NCBI RefSeq assembly: GCF_017426705.2
Contig: NZ_CP147251.1
Coordinates: 2,518,501-2,582,500, forward strand
Origin: Enterococcus sp. DIV2402
Lineage (GTDB): Bacteria > Bacillota > Bacilli > Lactobacillales > Enterococcaceae
Length of the DNA stretch: 64,000 nucleotides
Reading direction: 5' to 3'
Part shown: in pieces, positions 18,446 through 27,924 of the stretch
How the letters are laid out: every line of letters begins with the position of its first letter
Numbering within the stretch: the stretch's first letter is position 1
The notes under the pieces: model-generated
Told to the model about the DNA's origin: nothing
Seen by the model: the letters and a program-made list of their open reading frames with translations, nothing else
Databases searched by the model: none
Position numbers and translations under genes: made by a program

Positions 18446-19190
18446 GTTTCTCTCCTACTGGGTATAACAAAATGGTTTCATAATTACCAGTCTGCTCGAC
18501 TTTAATTTTTCCATTCTTCATTAATTCCAATAATGCCATAAACGTAATAACAATTTCTGGTTTATTAAAAGAAACGAAAAATGAATCTAATGCCTGACCA
18601 GAATGATTGATATCTTCTAACATTTTCTTTTCAATAAATGCCATTTTTTCTTCGATACTACTCTCATCTGCACGAATCGTCGTTTCAAACGTTTGACGTT
18701 TTTTCTTTTTTTCTAACATACTATGAAATGCTAAAAATAAGTCAATCGTGTTTAAGTGATTTCCATCTAATTCTTGCTCAGTTTCTTTATAGTCATCCAC
18801 GTCCATTGGATCTTTTGTAAAATATTGACTACGTTCTTCTGCTTTTTCGGACAAACATTCTGCTGCATATTTATATTTGCGATACTCTAATAATTGCGCA
18901 ACTAAAGCATCTCTTGGATCTTCTTCATATACATCATCGTATTCTTCTTCCAGTTCGGCTTTTGGCAGAAGCATTTGACTTTTAATGGCCATTAAAGTCG
19001 CCGCCATCACTAAATATTCGCCTGCAACTTCCAATTCAAGTGTTTTCATCGCATGGATGTAATTCATATATTGTTCGGTCACATTTGCAATCGGAATATC
19101 GTAAATATCTAATTCCAATGATTTGATTAAATGCAGCAACAAATCTAATGGTCCTTCAAAAACATCCAATTTTATTTTAATTTCTTGCAT
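18438..19190 (-). CDS. scpA: Segregation and condensation protein ScpA
   Basis: The 250-residue kleisin bridges SMC heads and ScpB. The start is placed at the ATG at 19190 (MQEIKIKLDVFEGPLDLLLH), preceded by AAGGAAGG; a longer frame adds 15 residues with no ribosome site. The N-terminal FEGPLDLLLHLIKSLELDIYDI pattern and the C-terminal winged helix (SFNKPEIVITFMALLELMKNGKI segment) are clear. Confidence 0.95.
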   Translation of the reverse strand: MQEIKIKLDVFEGPLDLLLHLIKSLELDIYDIPIANVTEQYMNYIHAMKTLELEVAGEYLVMAATLMAIKSQMLLPKAELEEEYDDVYEEDPRDALVAQLLEYRKYKYAAECLSEKAEERSQYFTKDPMDVDDYKETEQELDGNHLNTIDLFLAFHSMLEKKKKRQTFETTIRADESSIEEKMAFIEKKMLEDINHSGQALDSFFVSFNKPEIVITFMALLELMKNGKIKVEQTGNYETILLYPVGEKHE

Positions 19191-19203
19191 AGACTTCCTT
19201 CCT

Positions 19204-20094
19204 TTATGCTCGAGGGAAATGTTGTTTATAGACATCCGTCATTCGTTTTTTTGTAATGTGTGTATAAATTTGTGTCGTTGAAATATCCGCATGTCCTAAT
19301 AATTCCTGCACTGTCCGCAAATCCGCACCATTTTCTAACAAATGTGTCGCAAAACTATGTCGAAGCGTATGAGGCGTGACATTTTTAGTAATTCCAGCTT
19401 TACGCACTAAAGCTTTTAAATTTTTCCAAATACCTTGTCTAGACAAACCTGTTCCATGACTATTTACAAAAAGATGTGGTTCTTCTGGATGTTTGGCTGT
19501 TAAGAGGGGACGTGCTTCTTCTAAATAACATTCAATCCATTGAATCGCTAAATCACCAAGTGGAACAATTCGCTCTTTATCCCCTTTGCCGATAGTATGC
19601 AATAAGCCCATACTTAAATGCAAATCGTTTAATTTTAACCCAATTAATTCACTGACACGTAAACCTGTCGCATACATTACTTCTAAAATCGCTCGGTCAC
19701 GAATGCCCAATATTTCGTTGGTATCTGGTGTTTCAATTAAACGTTCAATTTCATTTAAACTCAATGTATCAGGTAGCTTTTGGGCTTTTTTAGGAGAATC
19801 AATATGTTGCATTGGATCATGGTCAGTGAAACGTTCTTGACGAAGAAATTGATGAAATCGACGTAAGCTAGTTACCATGCGTGTAATCGTAGCTGGTGAT
19901 TTTTTTTCTTCTTGTAATTCTTGTAAAAATTGCACAACCGTAAAACGGTCTACCTTGTTCCAGTCATCAATTTTTTGTATGTTTAGAAAAACTAAATAAC
20001 GTTCTAAATCCCGTTGGTAACTTTTTCTAGTATTTTGCGCAAGTCCACGTTCAATCGTCAAAAAATGTAAATAATCAACCACTTGTTCTTCCAT
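19204..20094 (-). CDS. xerD: Site-specific tyrosine recombinase XerD
   Basis: The 296-residue protein has an N-terminal SAM-like core-binding domain and a C-terminal catalytic domain with the Arg in ATGLRVSELIGL, His-x2-Arg in TPHTLRHSFATHLLE, the second His in LLGHADISTTQIYTHI, and the Tyr nucleophile in that last segment. It resolves chromosome dimers at dif with a partner recombinase. A lone copy in the scp-fur block is normal, so this is not a mobile-element integrase. Confidence 0.95.
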   Translation of the reverse strand: MEEQVVDYLHFLTIERGLAQNTRKSYQRDLERYLVFLNIQKIDDWNKVDRFTVVQFLQELQEEKKSPATITRMVTSLRRFHQFLRQERFTDHDPMQHIDSPKKAQKLPDTLSLNEIERLIETPDTNEILGIRDRAILEVMYATGLRVSELIGLKLNDLHLSMGLLHTIGKGDKERIVPLGDLAIQWIECYLEEARPLLTAKHPEEPHLFVNSHGTGLSRQGIWKNLKALVRKAGITKNVTPHTLRHSFATHLLENGADLRTVQELLGHADISTTQIYTHITKKRMTDVYKQHFPRA

Positions 20095-20190
20095 TTTCTT
20101 CTCCTCACTTTCGCCTTATCTATCATAACAAATTCCGTTAAGTAAGAACAGAAAATCTCCTTTAGTTTACATAAAAATTTTCTCGCAAAT

Positions 20191-20217
20191 AAAAAACCGA
20201 GACTTACGCCTCGGTTT
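20191..20217 (-). terminator. Terminator of fur
   Basis: AAACCGAG (20194-20201) and CTCGGTTT (20210-20217) form the stem, with a T-run on the minus strand. The fur stop codon lies in the loop. Confidence 0.85.
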
Positions 20218-20665
20218 GCTCTTTGTTTTGACAAGCTTGACAGATACCATGGAACGTTAAGCGATGATCTTTCACTAAAAAGTGAAAACGTTGCTCGACG
20301 ATTTCTTCCACGCTACCCAACAAATCTTCTTCAATTTCTTCAATACTACCACATTCTAAACATAATAAATGATGATGAAAATGTTTAGCGCCTTCTTTAC
20401 GTAAATCATAACGTGCCACGCCGTCATCGAAACTAATTTTATCAACAATTTTTAATTCGGTTAAAATCTCTAACGTTCGATAAACCGTCGCTAAACCAAT
20501 GTCTGAATTTTTTCGCTTTACAAAAAAGTAAATTTCTTCTGCAGATAAATGGTCTTTCTCATTTTCTAATAACACTAACAAGGTTGCTTCTCTTTGTGGT
20601 GTTAATTTAAATCCAGATTCATGGAGTTGTTTTTTCGTTTTTTTCAAAGCTTCAACTGTATTCAT
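20204..20665 (-). CDS. fur: Ferric uptake regulator Fur
   Basis: The protein has 153 residues from the ATG at 20665, preceded by GGAGG. It has a winged-helix DNA-binding domain (about 1-85, LTPQREATLLVLLEN, GLATVYRTLEIL), the His cluster HFHHHLLCLECG, structural zinc cysteines C102/C105 and C142/C145, and the Fur-type segment KDHRLTFHGICQAC. The C-terminal half is closer to Bacillus Fur than to PerR or Zur. It is the likely repressor of the efeUOB/tatAC locus at 47.7-52.6 kb. Confidence 0.9.
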   Translation of the reverse strand: MNTVEALKKTKKQLHESGFKLTPQREATLLVLLENEKDHLSAEEIYFFVKRKNSDIGLATVYRTLEILTELKIVDKISFDDGVARYDLRKEGAKHFHHHLLCLECGSIEEIEEDLLGSVEEIVEQRFHFLVKDHRLTFHGICQACQNKEQTEA

Positions 20666-20682
20666 ACAATCCTCCATCTTAA

Positions 20683-20697
20683 TTATAATTATTCTAA
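20683..20697. promoter_or_regulatory. Fur/PerR-type 7-1-7 operator before fur
   Basis: TTATAAT-T-ATTCTAA is an inverted repeat that differs at one base from the PerR consensus TTATAATNATTATAA and at three from the Fur consensus. It lies 18 bases upstream of the fur start, so fur may be autoregulated or under PerR control. Confidence 0.55.
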
Positions 20698-20767
20698 TCT
20701 AAAGAATTTCAAATCCCTTAAACATTAAAATAATTATAAATTAGAAATCAAAATTATACAAGTATTC

Positions 20768-21631
20768 TCAATTAGATTCCTTGATTAATTTAGTAATACC
20801 ATCTTTTTGTGTGATACGACGCTGTTTCATTAGATTTCCTAAAGCACGTTTAAATTGGCCTTTACTGATACCAAACATTTGTTGAATTTCTTCTGGTGAC
20901 GATTTATCAGTATAATTCATTTGATTCTCAGGTGCACGTTCTAAAAAGGCAATAATCATCGCCGCATCATCACTAATTGCTTCATGCGCACGTGGTTTCA
21001 ATGATAAATTTAGAGCGCCATCTGGACGAACCCCAATCACACGTCCATTCACACGTTCACCTAAGCGTGGTTCTTGAAAACGTTCAGAAGGATGGATAAA
21101 ACCAATATAAAAATCATCTGTTAAAAGATATGTTCCTGCTAATTTCAAACGATAAACCGTTCCTGAAATATCTTGATTTTTCAAAGCTTCACTTCCACGT
21201 TTACTTAATGCTTGGAAGATTTTCTCATCTGCAAGCGTTCCCCAAATACGGTCTTTATGATCCACTCGTAAAGAAATCATAATGCGATCACCTTTTTTAG
21301 GCCATAATTCGCGCATTGTTGGCAACTCATCCAAAGACACAGCGATGTCTTTATCTGGCAACCCGATGTTTACAAAAACACCTAAATCACGACGACTATC
21401 GGTTACTTCACCGAATGCGTAATGTCCTTTACGACTTTTGGGAATTTCCGTTGTAAAACATAATTCTTGTTTTTGATTTTGATAACCAAATCCTTCGACA
21501 CCTTCGCCTAGACGATGTTCGCCTTCTGATTTTGCTAATTTAAACGTTAAACCATTTTTTTGAACAAAATAATGGGTATCATTTTCATCAATAATTAATC
21601 CGCTAAACACAGATGCTAATAACTCGTTCAT
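20768..21631 (-). CDS. cvfB: S1-like RNA-binding protein, CvfB/YitL family
   Basis: The 287-residue protein has tandem S1-like domains (GEVTDSRRDLGVFVNIGLPDKDIAVSL segment and GTVYRLKLAGTYLLTDDFYIGFIH) and a C-terminal winged helix (KSSPEEIQQMFGISKGQFKRALG). CvfB affects virulence-factor expression in staphylococci; the molecular role is RNA binding. Length matches the family. Confidence 0.9.
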   Translation of the reverse strand: MNELLASVFSGLIIDENDTHYFVQKNGLTFKLAKSEGEHRLGEGVEGFGYQNQKQELCFTTEIPKSRKGHYAFGEVTDSRRDLGVFVNIGLPDKDIAVSLDELPTMRELWPKKGDRIMISLRVDHKDRIWGTLADEKIFQALSKRGSEALKNQDISGTVYRLKLAGTYLLTDDFYIGFIHPSERFQEPRLGERVNGRVIGVRPDGALNLSLKPRAHEAISDDAAMIIAFLERAPENQMNYTDKSSPEEIQQMFGISKGQFKRALGNLMKQRRITQKDGITKLIKESN

Positions 21632-21662
21632 ATTTTTCTCCTTTAGAAGTGCTCATTTTTAT

Positions 21663-21983
21663 TCATAAAATTAAGCGAATAACCGCTATGGTAATAATAC
21701 CTGTAATCACAATCTTCATCAAATCTTTCGTATAATAACCAACAATTAATGTGGGAATACATGCCAAAGTTTCTTCAAATTTTAAGACAGGCGCTTTTCC
21801 TGTTGGGACGACCAATAAGCTTTGGACAAGTAACGCTGCTAAAATACATAAAGGTAAATAACTTAAAAACAAATGCAACTTCTCTGGAAACTCTAATTTC
21901 TTTGCAAAAACAAATGGCAAGATGCGTGGAATCCAGGTTACAATACAACAACCCACCAATAATAATAAAAAGCTACTACTCAT
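21663..21983 (-). CDS. azlD: Branched-chain amino acid exporter small subunit AzlD
   Basis: The 106-residue protein has four predicted membrane segments, starting MSSSFLLLLVGCCIVTWIPRILPF, the AzlD signature. With AzlC it forms the AzlCD exporter of branched-chain amino acids and their analogues. It overlaps azlC by 8 bases. Confidence 0.92.
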   Translation of the reverse strand: MSSSFLLLLVGCCIVTWIPRILPFVFAKKLEFPEKLHLFLSYLPLCILAALLVQSLLVVPTGKAPVLKFEETLACIPTLIVGYYTKDLMKIVITGIITIAVIRLIL

Positions 21984-22680
21984 TGTGCGTCACCACCCCT
22001 ACAAAACAACCAATTAAAGTCGCTACAATAACCGCAATTTCAGGCGTTGTCCACCACATAAATAAATACAAACTGATAACAACACTAGCCAAAACCAGAA
22101 TTGTTTGTTTCGTTCGTCTTTTTAATGGTAATTCTGCTTGAAATAAAAATAGACCTAAAAACATCGCAACTAAGGCAAAATCTAAGCCAAATACTTCTGG
22201 ATTAGGAATAAATTTACCTAATAATGCCCCTAAAACAGTCGCAATAATCCAAGAAATATAAGCACAAACATTTAACCCATTCATCCAGCTTAACGAAGGT
22301 TGTTTGCCATTTTGTAAAGCAGTCGTTAAAACACCATAAGATTCATCTGTCAATAATGTTCCAATGCCAACATTACCAAGCATACTTTCTTTACGGAAGG
22401 CTGGTGCTACTGATAAACTCATCAAAAAATGGCGTAAATTAACTAAAAATACGGTGACAATAATTGATGAAACCGGTGCGCTGATTGCTAATAATCCACA
22501 TATAATAAATTGGGCGCTTCCTGCATAAATCAAAAGAGACATTAAAAAAATTTCAAAAACACTTAAGCCAATCCCTTTTCCAACGACTCCCATTGCAAAT
22601 CCAATGCCGACATAACCTAAAATTGTGGGCACGCACGCCTTGACACCATCTAAAAAACTTTCATATTTTACTTCTTGCAA
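21976..22680 (-). CDS. azlC: Branched-chain amino acid exporter large subunit AzlC
   Basis: The 234-residue membrane protein has the AzlC segments FLDGVKACVPTILGYVGIGFAMGVVG and LMSLSVAPAFRKE. The best start is TTG at 22680, seven bases after AAAGGGGG; a longer reading from 22776 would run through the hairpin and overlap mapZ. The ribosome site lies in the right arm of a large hairpin (22688-22735), so initiation may be regulated. Confidence 0.88.
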   Translation of the reverse strand: MQEVKYESFLDGVKACVPTILGYVGIGFAMGVVGKGIGLSVFEIFLMSLLIYAGSAQFIICGLLAISAPVSSIIVTVFLVNLRHFLMSLSVAPAFRKESMLGNVGIGTLLTDESYGVLTTALQNGKQPSLSWMNGLNVCAYISWIIATVLGALLGKFIPNPEVFGLDFALVAMFLGLFLFQAELPLKRRTKQTILVLASVVISLYLFMWWTTPEIAVIVATLIGCFVGVVTHNE

Positions 22681-22687
22681 AAAGAAT

Positions 22688-22735
22688 CCCCCTTTTTTCG
22701 ATTGATATTTTTCTATCATATCGAAAATAAGGGGG
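22688..22735. repeat. Hairpin between mapZ and azlC holding the azlC ribosome site
   Basis: CCCCCTT...TCGAT...GATAT on one side and ATATCG...AATAAGGGGG on the other form an imperfect inverted repeat of about 20 bases. In minus-strand RNA the GGGGG of the azlC ribosome site pairs with CCCCC. It may act as a terminator of mapZ, as a translation switch, or both. Confidence 0.6.
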
Positions 22736-22762
22736 CGAGACAAGAGTTGCTTGCTTCTTTTT

Positions 22763-24535
22763 TTAGTTGCTTCCATTTCCTCGGAAGAAACCTGTTTTCG
22801 CGTTAATAGTAAATAGATACATTGGTAAAGCTGATTCTGAGGTTCCTTTTAGTAAGGACGATTTATTTGATGTTGCGTATAGATTGTAATAGCCTTCACC
22901 ATTTTCAATTCGGACACGTTCAACATAGAAATCACCTTCAACAATATAACCTCGTTTAATCGATTCGTTAATTACTTTGTCATATACACCTGGCGCCCAA
23001 TTCCATGCAGGATTATTCGCATCATCAATATCACTTTGACGGGAAGAGATAATTGGTTCATTGTTACTATTTTTCGGTGTATTTGGGCCTAAAATTTCTG
23101 AACCAGCATTGGTTTGTGGTGTAGTTGGTGTTTGCTCTTGAACAGGCGCTTCTGGTTCAGCTTGCGGTTGTTCAGTTTGGGCAGGTTGCTCAGTCTGTTG
23201 ATTTGATGAAGCTTCATTTTGTGCTGCTTCTGCCGCTGCTTGTGCTTGCTGTTCAGCTAATTCTTGAGCTTCTGCTTCACGTTTATCGAGTGCCTTCTCA
23301 ATAGTTGCTAATTGTGCCAAATAAGCTTTTTTCTCTTCGCCATCAAATAGTTTATCAACTTTTTCTTTTGTGTCTTCATAGTCTTTACGGGTTACTGAAT
23401 CGCTTAACTGTTCCTCTTTATAGTTTGATGTTAAAGATTCAACAGCAGCATTTGTTGCTTGTAATTCTTTAAATTCTTCCTTGCCTTGTTTGATTGCTTG
23501 ATTAATTAACTTAGCAAACGGTGTATCTTCGGTTAATAATGCCATATCTACTGAATCTCCGTCTTTGACATGAACATTTTCTTTTAGTTCATCGCCAACA
23601 ACAATTGGTTCTGCAAAATGACTATTAATTTGATCAAGAACAGCAATTTTAACTTGTAATTTTTGACCTTTATCCTTCAATTCCTCATATTTCGGCTCTG
23701 AAGAATATTCTTCTAATTCTTGCATTAGTTTCTCAACATCTGCTGCTGTTTTGCCTGGAACTACGAATTGTTCCTCTTGATCCAAATAAAAGTTCCCTAA
23801 TTCTGTTTCAATACGAGCAACTGCTGTATCGACACGCAATTGTTCTTGACGAGCCGCTTCAGCTTTTTCTTTTTGCTGATTATCGTAATACATCCACGCT
23901 CCACCTGCAACAACTACTAATGCTGCAGCAGTTAACCAATATTTTTTCTTAGACTTTTTTGGTGTTGTTGGTTGTTTTTCAGGTTGCGGTTCAATATTTT
24001 GCTCCGGTTTCACTTCTGGTTCAGATGCTTTGATTGGTTCAGGAATCGGATCTATAACAGGGACTGCTGCTATGTTTTCTTCAGAAATTTCTTTTACTTC
24101 TTCTGGTTCCTCTGCTGGTGTCTCTGCAACTTCATCAGAATCTTCCGTTACTGGTACAACAGGTATTTCTGGTTCTTCGGTTGGTTGCTCTTCAACAGGT
24201 TCTGGTTCTTCTACAACTTCTGCTGATTCTCCAACGGGTTCTTGCAGTTCTTCTGCAGCTGCTTCTTTATAACCATCTTTATGTTTACGAATATACTCAG
24301 CTAAAATTGGGTTATCCGCAAATTCATCCGTTTCTGCCTCTTCGTCATCATTTCCATCATGCAATTCAGAAAAATGCTCAATAACGGATTCAATTGGTAC
24401 ATCTTGATATTCTGACCATTTAATATTATCATTTTCTGGTTTTATTGCGATATCATCAATCAATTTAGCGCCGCAATTGGGACAAAACTTCTGATCAGCA
24501 ATTAATTCAAATTCGCAATGTGGACATTTTTTCAT
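22763..24535 (-). CDS. mapZ: Zinc-ribbon membrane protein, MapZ-family division-site marker
   Basis: The 590-residue protein has an N-terminal zinc ribbon (CPHC...CPNCG, residues 4-22), a Glu/Pro-rich cytoplasmic region, one membrane segment (about 203-220, KYWLTAAALVVVAGGAWMYY), extracellular helical domains, a Gln/Ala/Pro-rich linker and a C-terminal domain (NPAWNWAPGVYDKVI to the end). This order fits MapZ, which marks the future division site and guides FtsZ in streptococci and enterococci. It starts at ATG 24535; a TTG one codon earlier is also possible. It follows rpoD. Confidence 0.78.
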   Translation of the reverse strand: MKKCPHCEFELIADQKFCPNCGAKLIDDIAIKPENDNIKWSEYQDVPIESVIEHFSELHDGNDDEEAETDEFADNPILAEYIRKHKDGYKEAAAEELQEPVGESAEVVEEPEPVEEQPTEEPEIPVVPVTEDSDEVAETPAEEPEEVKEISEENIAAVPVIDPIPEPIKASEPEVKPEQNIEPQPEKQPTTPKKSKKKYWLTAAALVVVAGGAWMYYDNQQKEKAEAARQEQLRVDTAVARIETELGNFYLDQEEQFVVPGKTAADVEKLMQELEEYSSEPKYEELKDKGQKLQVKIAVLDQINSHFAEPIVVGDELKENVHVKDGDSVDMALLTEDTPFAKLINQAIKQGKEEFKELQATNAAVESLTSNYKEEQLSDSVTRKDYEDTKEKVDKLFDGEEKKAYLAQLATIEKALDKREAEAQELAEQQAQAAAEAAQNEASSNQQTEQPAQTEQPQAEPEAPVQEQTPTTPQTNAGSEILGPNTPKNSNNEPIISSRQSDIDDANNPAWNWAPGVYDKVINESIKRGYIVEGDFYVERVRIENGEGYYNLYATSNKSSLLKGTSESALPMYLFTINAKTGFFRGNGSN

Positions 24536-24636
24536 CAATCTATTTTTGCTCCTTTTACTTTCTCAAAAATAATCTACCATATATTGAAAAGTTAGCCAAT
24601 ACCCCTCACATTACGTTTTTGTTAAGTTCATATTGA

Positions 24637-24681
24637 AATTTCCTAAAAAGCGAAAAATTACTCCTGATTTTTAGGAAATTA
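24637..24681. repeat. 13-bp perfect inverted repeat upstream of mapZ
   Basis: AATTTCCTAAAAA (24637-24649) and its exact complement (24669-24681) flank a 19-base loop. It lies between the rpoD terminator and mapZ and could be an operator or a structured leader. Confidence 0.5.
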
Positions 24682-24687
24682 TCTATT

Positions 24688-24736
24688 TTTTTAACAAAAA
24701 GACTTTTAAAAGTCTAAGGAGCTTTTAAAAGTCTTC
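24688..24736 (-). terminator. Terminator of rpoD
   Basis: AAGACTTTTAAAAG (24700-24713) pairs perfectly with 24723-24736. On the minus strand a T-rich tail follows. Confidence 0.8.
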
Positions 24737-24746
24737 GTATGTGTGT

Positions 24747-25853
24747 TTATTCTAAAAAGTCTTTCAATTGTTTTGAACGAGATGGGTGGCGTAATTTTCG
24801 TAATGCTTTTGCTTCAATTTGACGAATACGTTCTCTAGTTACCCCAAATACTTTGCCTACTTCTTCTAATGTGCGGGTACGACCATCATCGATTCCAAAG
24901 CGTAAACGTAGCACGTTTTCTTCACGATCAGTTAACGTATCTAGCACATCTTCTAATTGTTCTTTCAACAATTCATAAGCAGCATGTTCAGCTGGACTTG
25001 TTGCTTCTTGGTCTTCAATAAAATCACCTAAATGAGAATCATCTTCTTCACCAATTGGCGTTTCTAAGGAAACTGGCTCTTGAGCAATTTTTAGAATCTC
25101 ACGAACTTTTTCAGTAGGTAAATCCATTTCAGCACCAATTTCTTCTGGCGTTGGTTCTCTTCCTAAGTCTTGCAATAATTGACGTTGGATACGAATCAAT
25201 TTATTAATTGTTTCCACCATATGAACTGGAATACGAATCGTTCTCGCTTGGTCAGCAATCGCACGCGTAATCGCCTGACGAATCCACCATGTAGCATAAG
25301 TAGAGAATTTGAATCCTTTACGGTAATCAAATTTTTCAACAGCTTTCATCAAACCCATATTTCCTTCTTGAATTAAATCAAGGAATTGCATACCACGTCC
25401 AACATAGCGTTTAGCGATACTTACTACCAAACGTAAGTTAGCTTCTGCTAGACGTTGTTTTGCTTCTTGATCGCCTTCTTCGATTTTTAGGGCTAAGTCG
25501 ACTTCTTCTTCAGCAGTCAATAATGGCACACGTCCGATTTCTTTTAAATACATACGAACCGGATCGTTAATTTTCACACCTGTTGGCGCAGATAAATCTT
25601 CTTGGGTATGTTCTGGTGCTTTTTTCTCAGTTGTCTTTAGACTATGAATTGATGGTTCACCATTTTCATCAACGACGCTAATTCCAGCATCCTCAACTTT
25701 TTGGATTAATTTGTCCATTCCATCTGCATCTAACGAGTAAGGTGTTGCTAATTGATTTGACAATTCATCATAGATAACTTGTCCTTTAGGTTTGTTTGCG
25801 CGGATAAATTCGGCAACTGCTTTTTCATATGTTTTGTTTGTTTCTTCTGCCAT
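24747..25853 (-). CDS. rpoD: Primary sigma factor SigA (RpoD)
   Basis: The 368-residue protein is the vegetative sigma factor. Regions are visible in order: 1.2 ([21 protein letters not shown]), 2 ([47 protein letters not shown]), 3 ([22 protein letters not shown]), and 4 ([34 protein letters not shown]). Residue length is standard for Firmicutes SigA. It follows dnaG by 23 bases, the classic macromolecular-synthesis order, though rpsU is not present upstream. Confidence 0.98.
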   Translation of the reverse strand: MAEETNKTYEKAVAEFIRANKPKGQVIYDELSNQLATPYSLDADGMDKLIQKVEDAGISVVDENGEPSIHSLKTTEKKAPEHTQEDLSAPTGVKINDPVRMYLKEIGRVPLLTAEEEVDLALKIEEGDQEAKQRLAEANLRLVVSIAKRYVGRGMQFLDLIQEGNMGLMKAVEKFDYRKGFKFSTYATWWIRQAITRAIADQARTIRIPVHMVETINKLIRIQRQLLQDLGREPTPEEIGAEMDLPTEKVREILKIAQEPVSLETPIGEEDDSHLGDFIEDQEATSPAEHAAYELLKEQLEDVLDTLTDREENVLRLRFGIDDGRTRTLEEVGKVFGVTRERIRQIEAKALRKLRHPSRSKQLKDFLE

Positions 25854-25876
25854 GAAAGAAGTCCCCCTTCAATGTG

Positions 25877-27706
25877 CTATTTGGCTTGTTTCAATTGCTT
25901 AGTAAGATTTATTATTTCAACTGCCAATTCCAATTCCAATTGTTGATTCCCTTTTTGACTAGCTTCTTGTTGCTGAATTCGTTTTTTATTTATTTCTTCA
26001 ACAATGCTAGACGTTTGGATAATGCGTACAAGGTCTTGAAACTCCTGTTCCGTACTTTCTTCCGGAACATTGAGCCTGGCAATTGTAATGACTAGATGTT
26101 TCATTTGCTCATCTTTGAGAAAATCGAGAAATTTTGAAACAATAAATTCTCCTTCCGTTTCAACATAAGCGTCGAAAAGGACATATAATTCTTGATATTT
26201 CTCATGAGCAAAGGTTAATTGTAATGTTTTGAAACGACGATTCAATGAGTCTTCATTAAATAATCGATACAAAAGAAGTTCTTCCGCCTTTTCCAACTGA
26301 GTTTTGCGAACCACACTTGGTGGTGGAAGTGGAATTTGTTCTGGTTCAACATGCGTAGGTGTTCTTGCTTCATTGCGCCGTGCTTGTTTAAGCTGACGTA
26401 ATTGTTGTTGCAAGGTTTCCCGGCTAATTTGAAATTCAGTTGATAGTTGTGTTAAGTAACGATCTTGTTCAAGCAGTGAATCTACTTGTAACAAATCTTG
26501 TAAAAGTTCTTGCACGTATTCTAACTGTTCTTTTTCATTTGCAAGATTACGATTTAACTTGCGATATTTCATTTTAAATGAAAAAACCGTCTCACGACCA
26601 TGGTAAGCTAACTCACGAAAAGCTTCACTACCATACTTTCGGACGTAATCATCCGGGTCTAAACGCTCTGGAACACTCACAATAGTTAAATTAAGATGGC
26701 TATGCTCTTGTAAAAGTTCAATGCCTCGATTGGTCGCTTCGATTCCAGCTTTATCACCATCATAGCAAAGAATTAATTCTTTTGAAACACGTTCAATCGC
26801 AGCAATTTGTTGATTTGTTAAACTTGTTCCCATTGAAGCAATACCATTTTGAATACCTGATTGCCAAGCAGCCAAAACATCCATAAACCCTTCAAATAAA
26901 AAGACAGAACCTTCTTTACGAATGGTACTACGTGCTTTATCAAAGTTAAACAATACTTCACGTTTATTAAATAAACTTGTTTCTGGACTGTTTAAATATT
27001 TGGGTTGGTCTTCACCTGGAAAAGCGTCTGTTTGTAACCATCGTCCTGAAAAGCCAATAATTTTCCCTTGAAAATTACGAATAGGAAACATAATTCGCTG
27101 ATAGAAACGATCAGCTAAACCAGCATCTCTTTCAACAAATAATCCCGATTCAGCAAAATACTGAGGATCCAAGGATTCATTATGAAAAATTCGTTCCAAA
27201 AACTCTCGTTGATTTGGCGCAAATCCGATTTGAAATTCTTCAATCAATTCTTCTGTCAAACCACGCTGCAATAAATAATCCAATGCTTCTTGACCAGCTG
27301 TCGTATGGACGAGCATATGATGATAAACTTCACTAGCTTTTTCATGCAATTTAATCAGTTGCTGTGTTTTGGATGATTCTGGATTGGTTTGTGGCGCTTG
27401 TCGGTAATTTTCAGCAACGGGAATGTCTTCAATCTCCGCAACTTTGACGACTGCTTCACTAAACGAAATGCCCTCTAGCTCTTGAACAAAACTAAAGACA
27501 TTGCCACCACGTCCACAACCAAAACAATAATAAAATTGTTTATCTTCAGCGACTGAAAACGACGGTGTTTTTTCATTATGAAACGGACATAAACCAGTGT
27601 AATTTTTACTACCAGACTTTTTTAACTGAACATATTGTCCAATTACTTCAACGATATTCGTTCGACTACGGACATCATCAATCACGTGCTGTGGAATTCT
27701 TGCCAC
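25877..27706 (-). CDS. dnaG: DNA primase
   Basis: The 609-residue protein makes replication primers. It has the CHC2 zinc finger (CPFHNEKTPSFSV, YYCFGCGRGG), the catalytic Toprim core (FLFEGFMDVLAAW, CYDGDKAG) and a C-terminal DnaB-binding helical domain. Two GTG codons fit the start; I chose the one at 27706 (MARIPQHVIDDV), 9 bases after AGGAGG, since the upstream GTG is only 3 bases away from it. It heads dnaG-rpoD. Confidence 0.96.
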   Translation of the reverse strand: MARIPQHVIDDVRSRTNIVEVIGQYVQLKKSGSKNYTGLCPFHNEKTPSFSVAEDKQFYYCFGCGRGGNVFSFVQELEGISFSEAVVKVAEIEDIPVAENYRQAPQTNPESSKTQQLIKLHEKASEVYHHMLVHTTAGQEALDYLLQRGLTEELIEEFQIGFAPNQREFLERIFHNESLDPQYFAESGLFVERDAGLADRFYQRIMFPIRNFQGKIIGFSGRWLQTDAFPGEDQPKYLNSPETSLFNKREVLFNFDKARSTIRKEGSVFLFEGFMDVLAAWQSGIQNGIASMGTSLTNQQIAAIERVSKELILCYDGDKAGIEATNRGIELLQEHSHLNLTIVSVPERLDPDDYVRKYGSEAFRELAYHGRETVFSFKMKYRKLNRNLANEKEQLEYVQELLQDLLQVDSLLEQDRYLTQLSTEFQISRETLQQQLRQLKQARRNEARTPTHVEPEQIPLPPPSVVRKTQLEKAEELLLYRLFNEDSLNRRFKTLQLTFAHEKYQELYVLFDAYVETEGEFIVSKFLDFLKDEQMKHLVITIARLNVPEESTEQEFQDLVRIIQTSSIVEEINKKRIQQQEASQKGNQQLELELAVEIINLTKQLKQAK

Positions 27707-27890
27707 TGACACTCACCTCCTGTATTTACTGTAAGATGAGCTTATCTATCGGTAAAAAATCGCACTAATCGAAATCAGCGCGATTCTAAAATAGACAGTT
27801 TTTCACATCATTCATTCTATCACATTCTCAGTTCTTTTCAAGTTATTTGTTTCTATCTATAGAAAATAAATTAACTCTAGATAACTAAAA

Positions 27891-27921
27891 AACAGGAAAT
27901 ACCCTAAAGCATTTCCTGTTT
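27891..27921 (-). terminator. Terminator of the DUF368 gene
   Basis: ACAGGAAAT (27892-27900) and ATTTCCTGT (27911-27919) pair around 10 bases; the minus strand then reads TTTTTTAG. Confidence 0.8.
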
Positions 27922-27924
27922 GTC

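Noticed and set aside
19204..20094. Integrase of a mobile element
   Set aside because: Sequence and neighbours (scpA, fur) fit housekeeping XerD. No attachment sites, phage genes or transposase genes are present in the window.
23972..24384. Reading frames opposite mapZ with Trp/Phe/Cys or Ser/Gly-rich translations
   Set aside because: They are antisense frames of the repetitive Glu/Pro-rich part of mapZ, with biased composition and no ribosome sites.
27765..27790. Short inverted repeat before dnaG (AATCGC/GCGATT)
   Set aside because: Only 6 bp with a 16-base gap; within chance in this AT-rich sequence.
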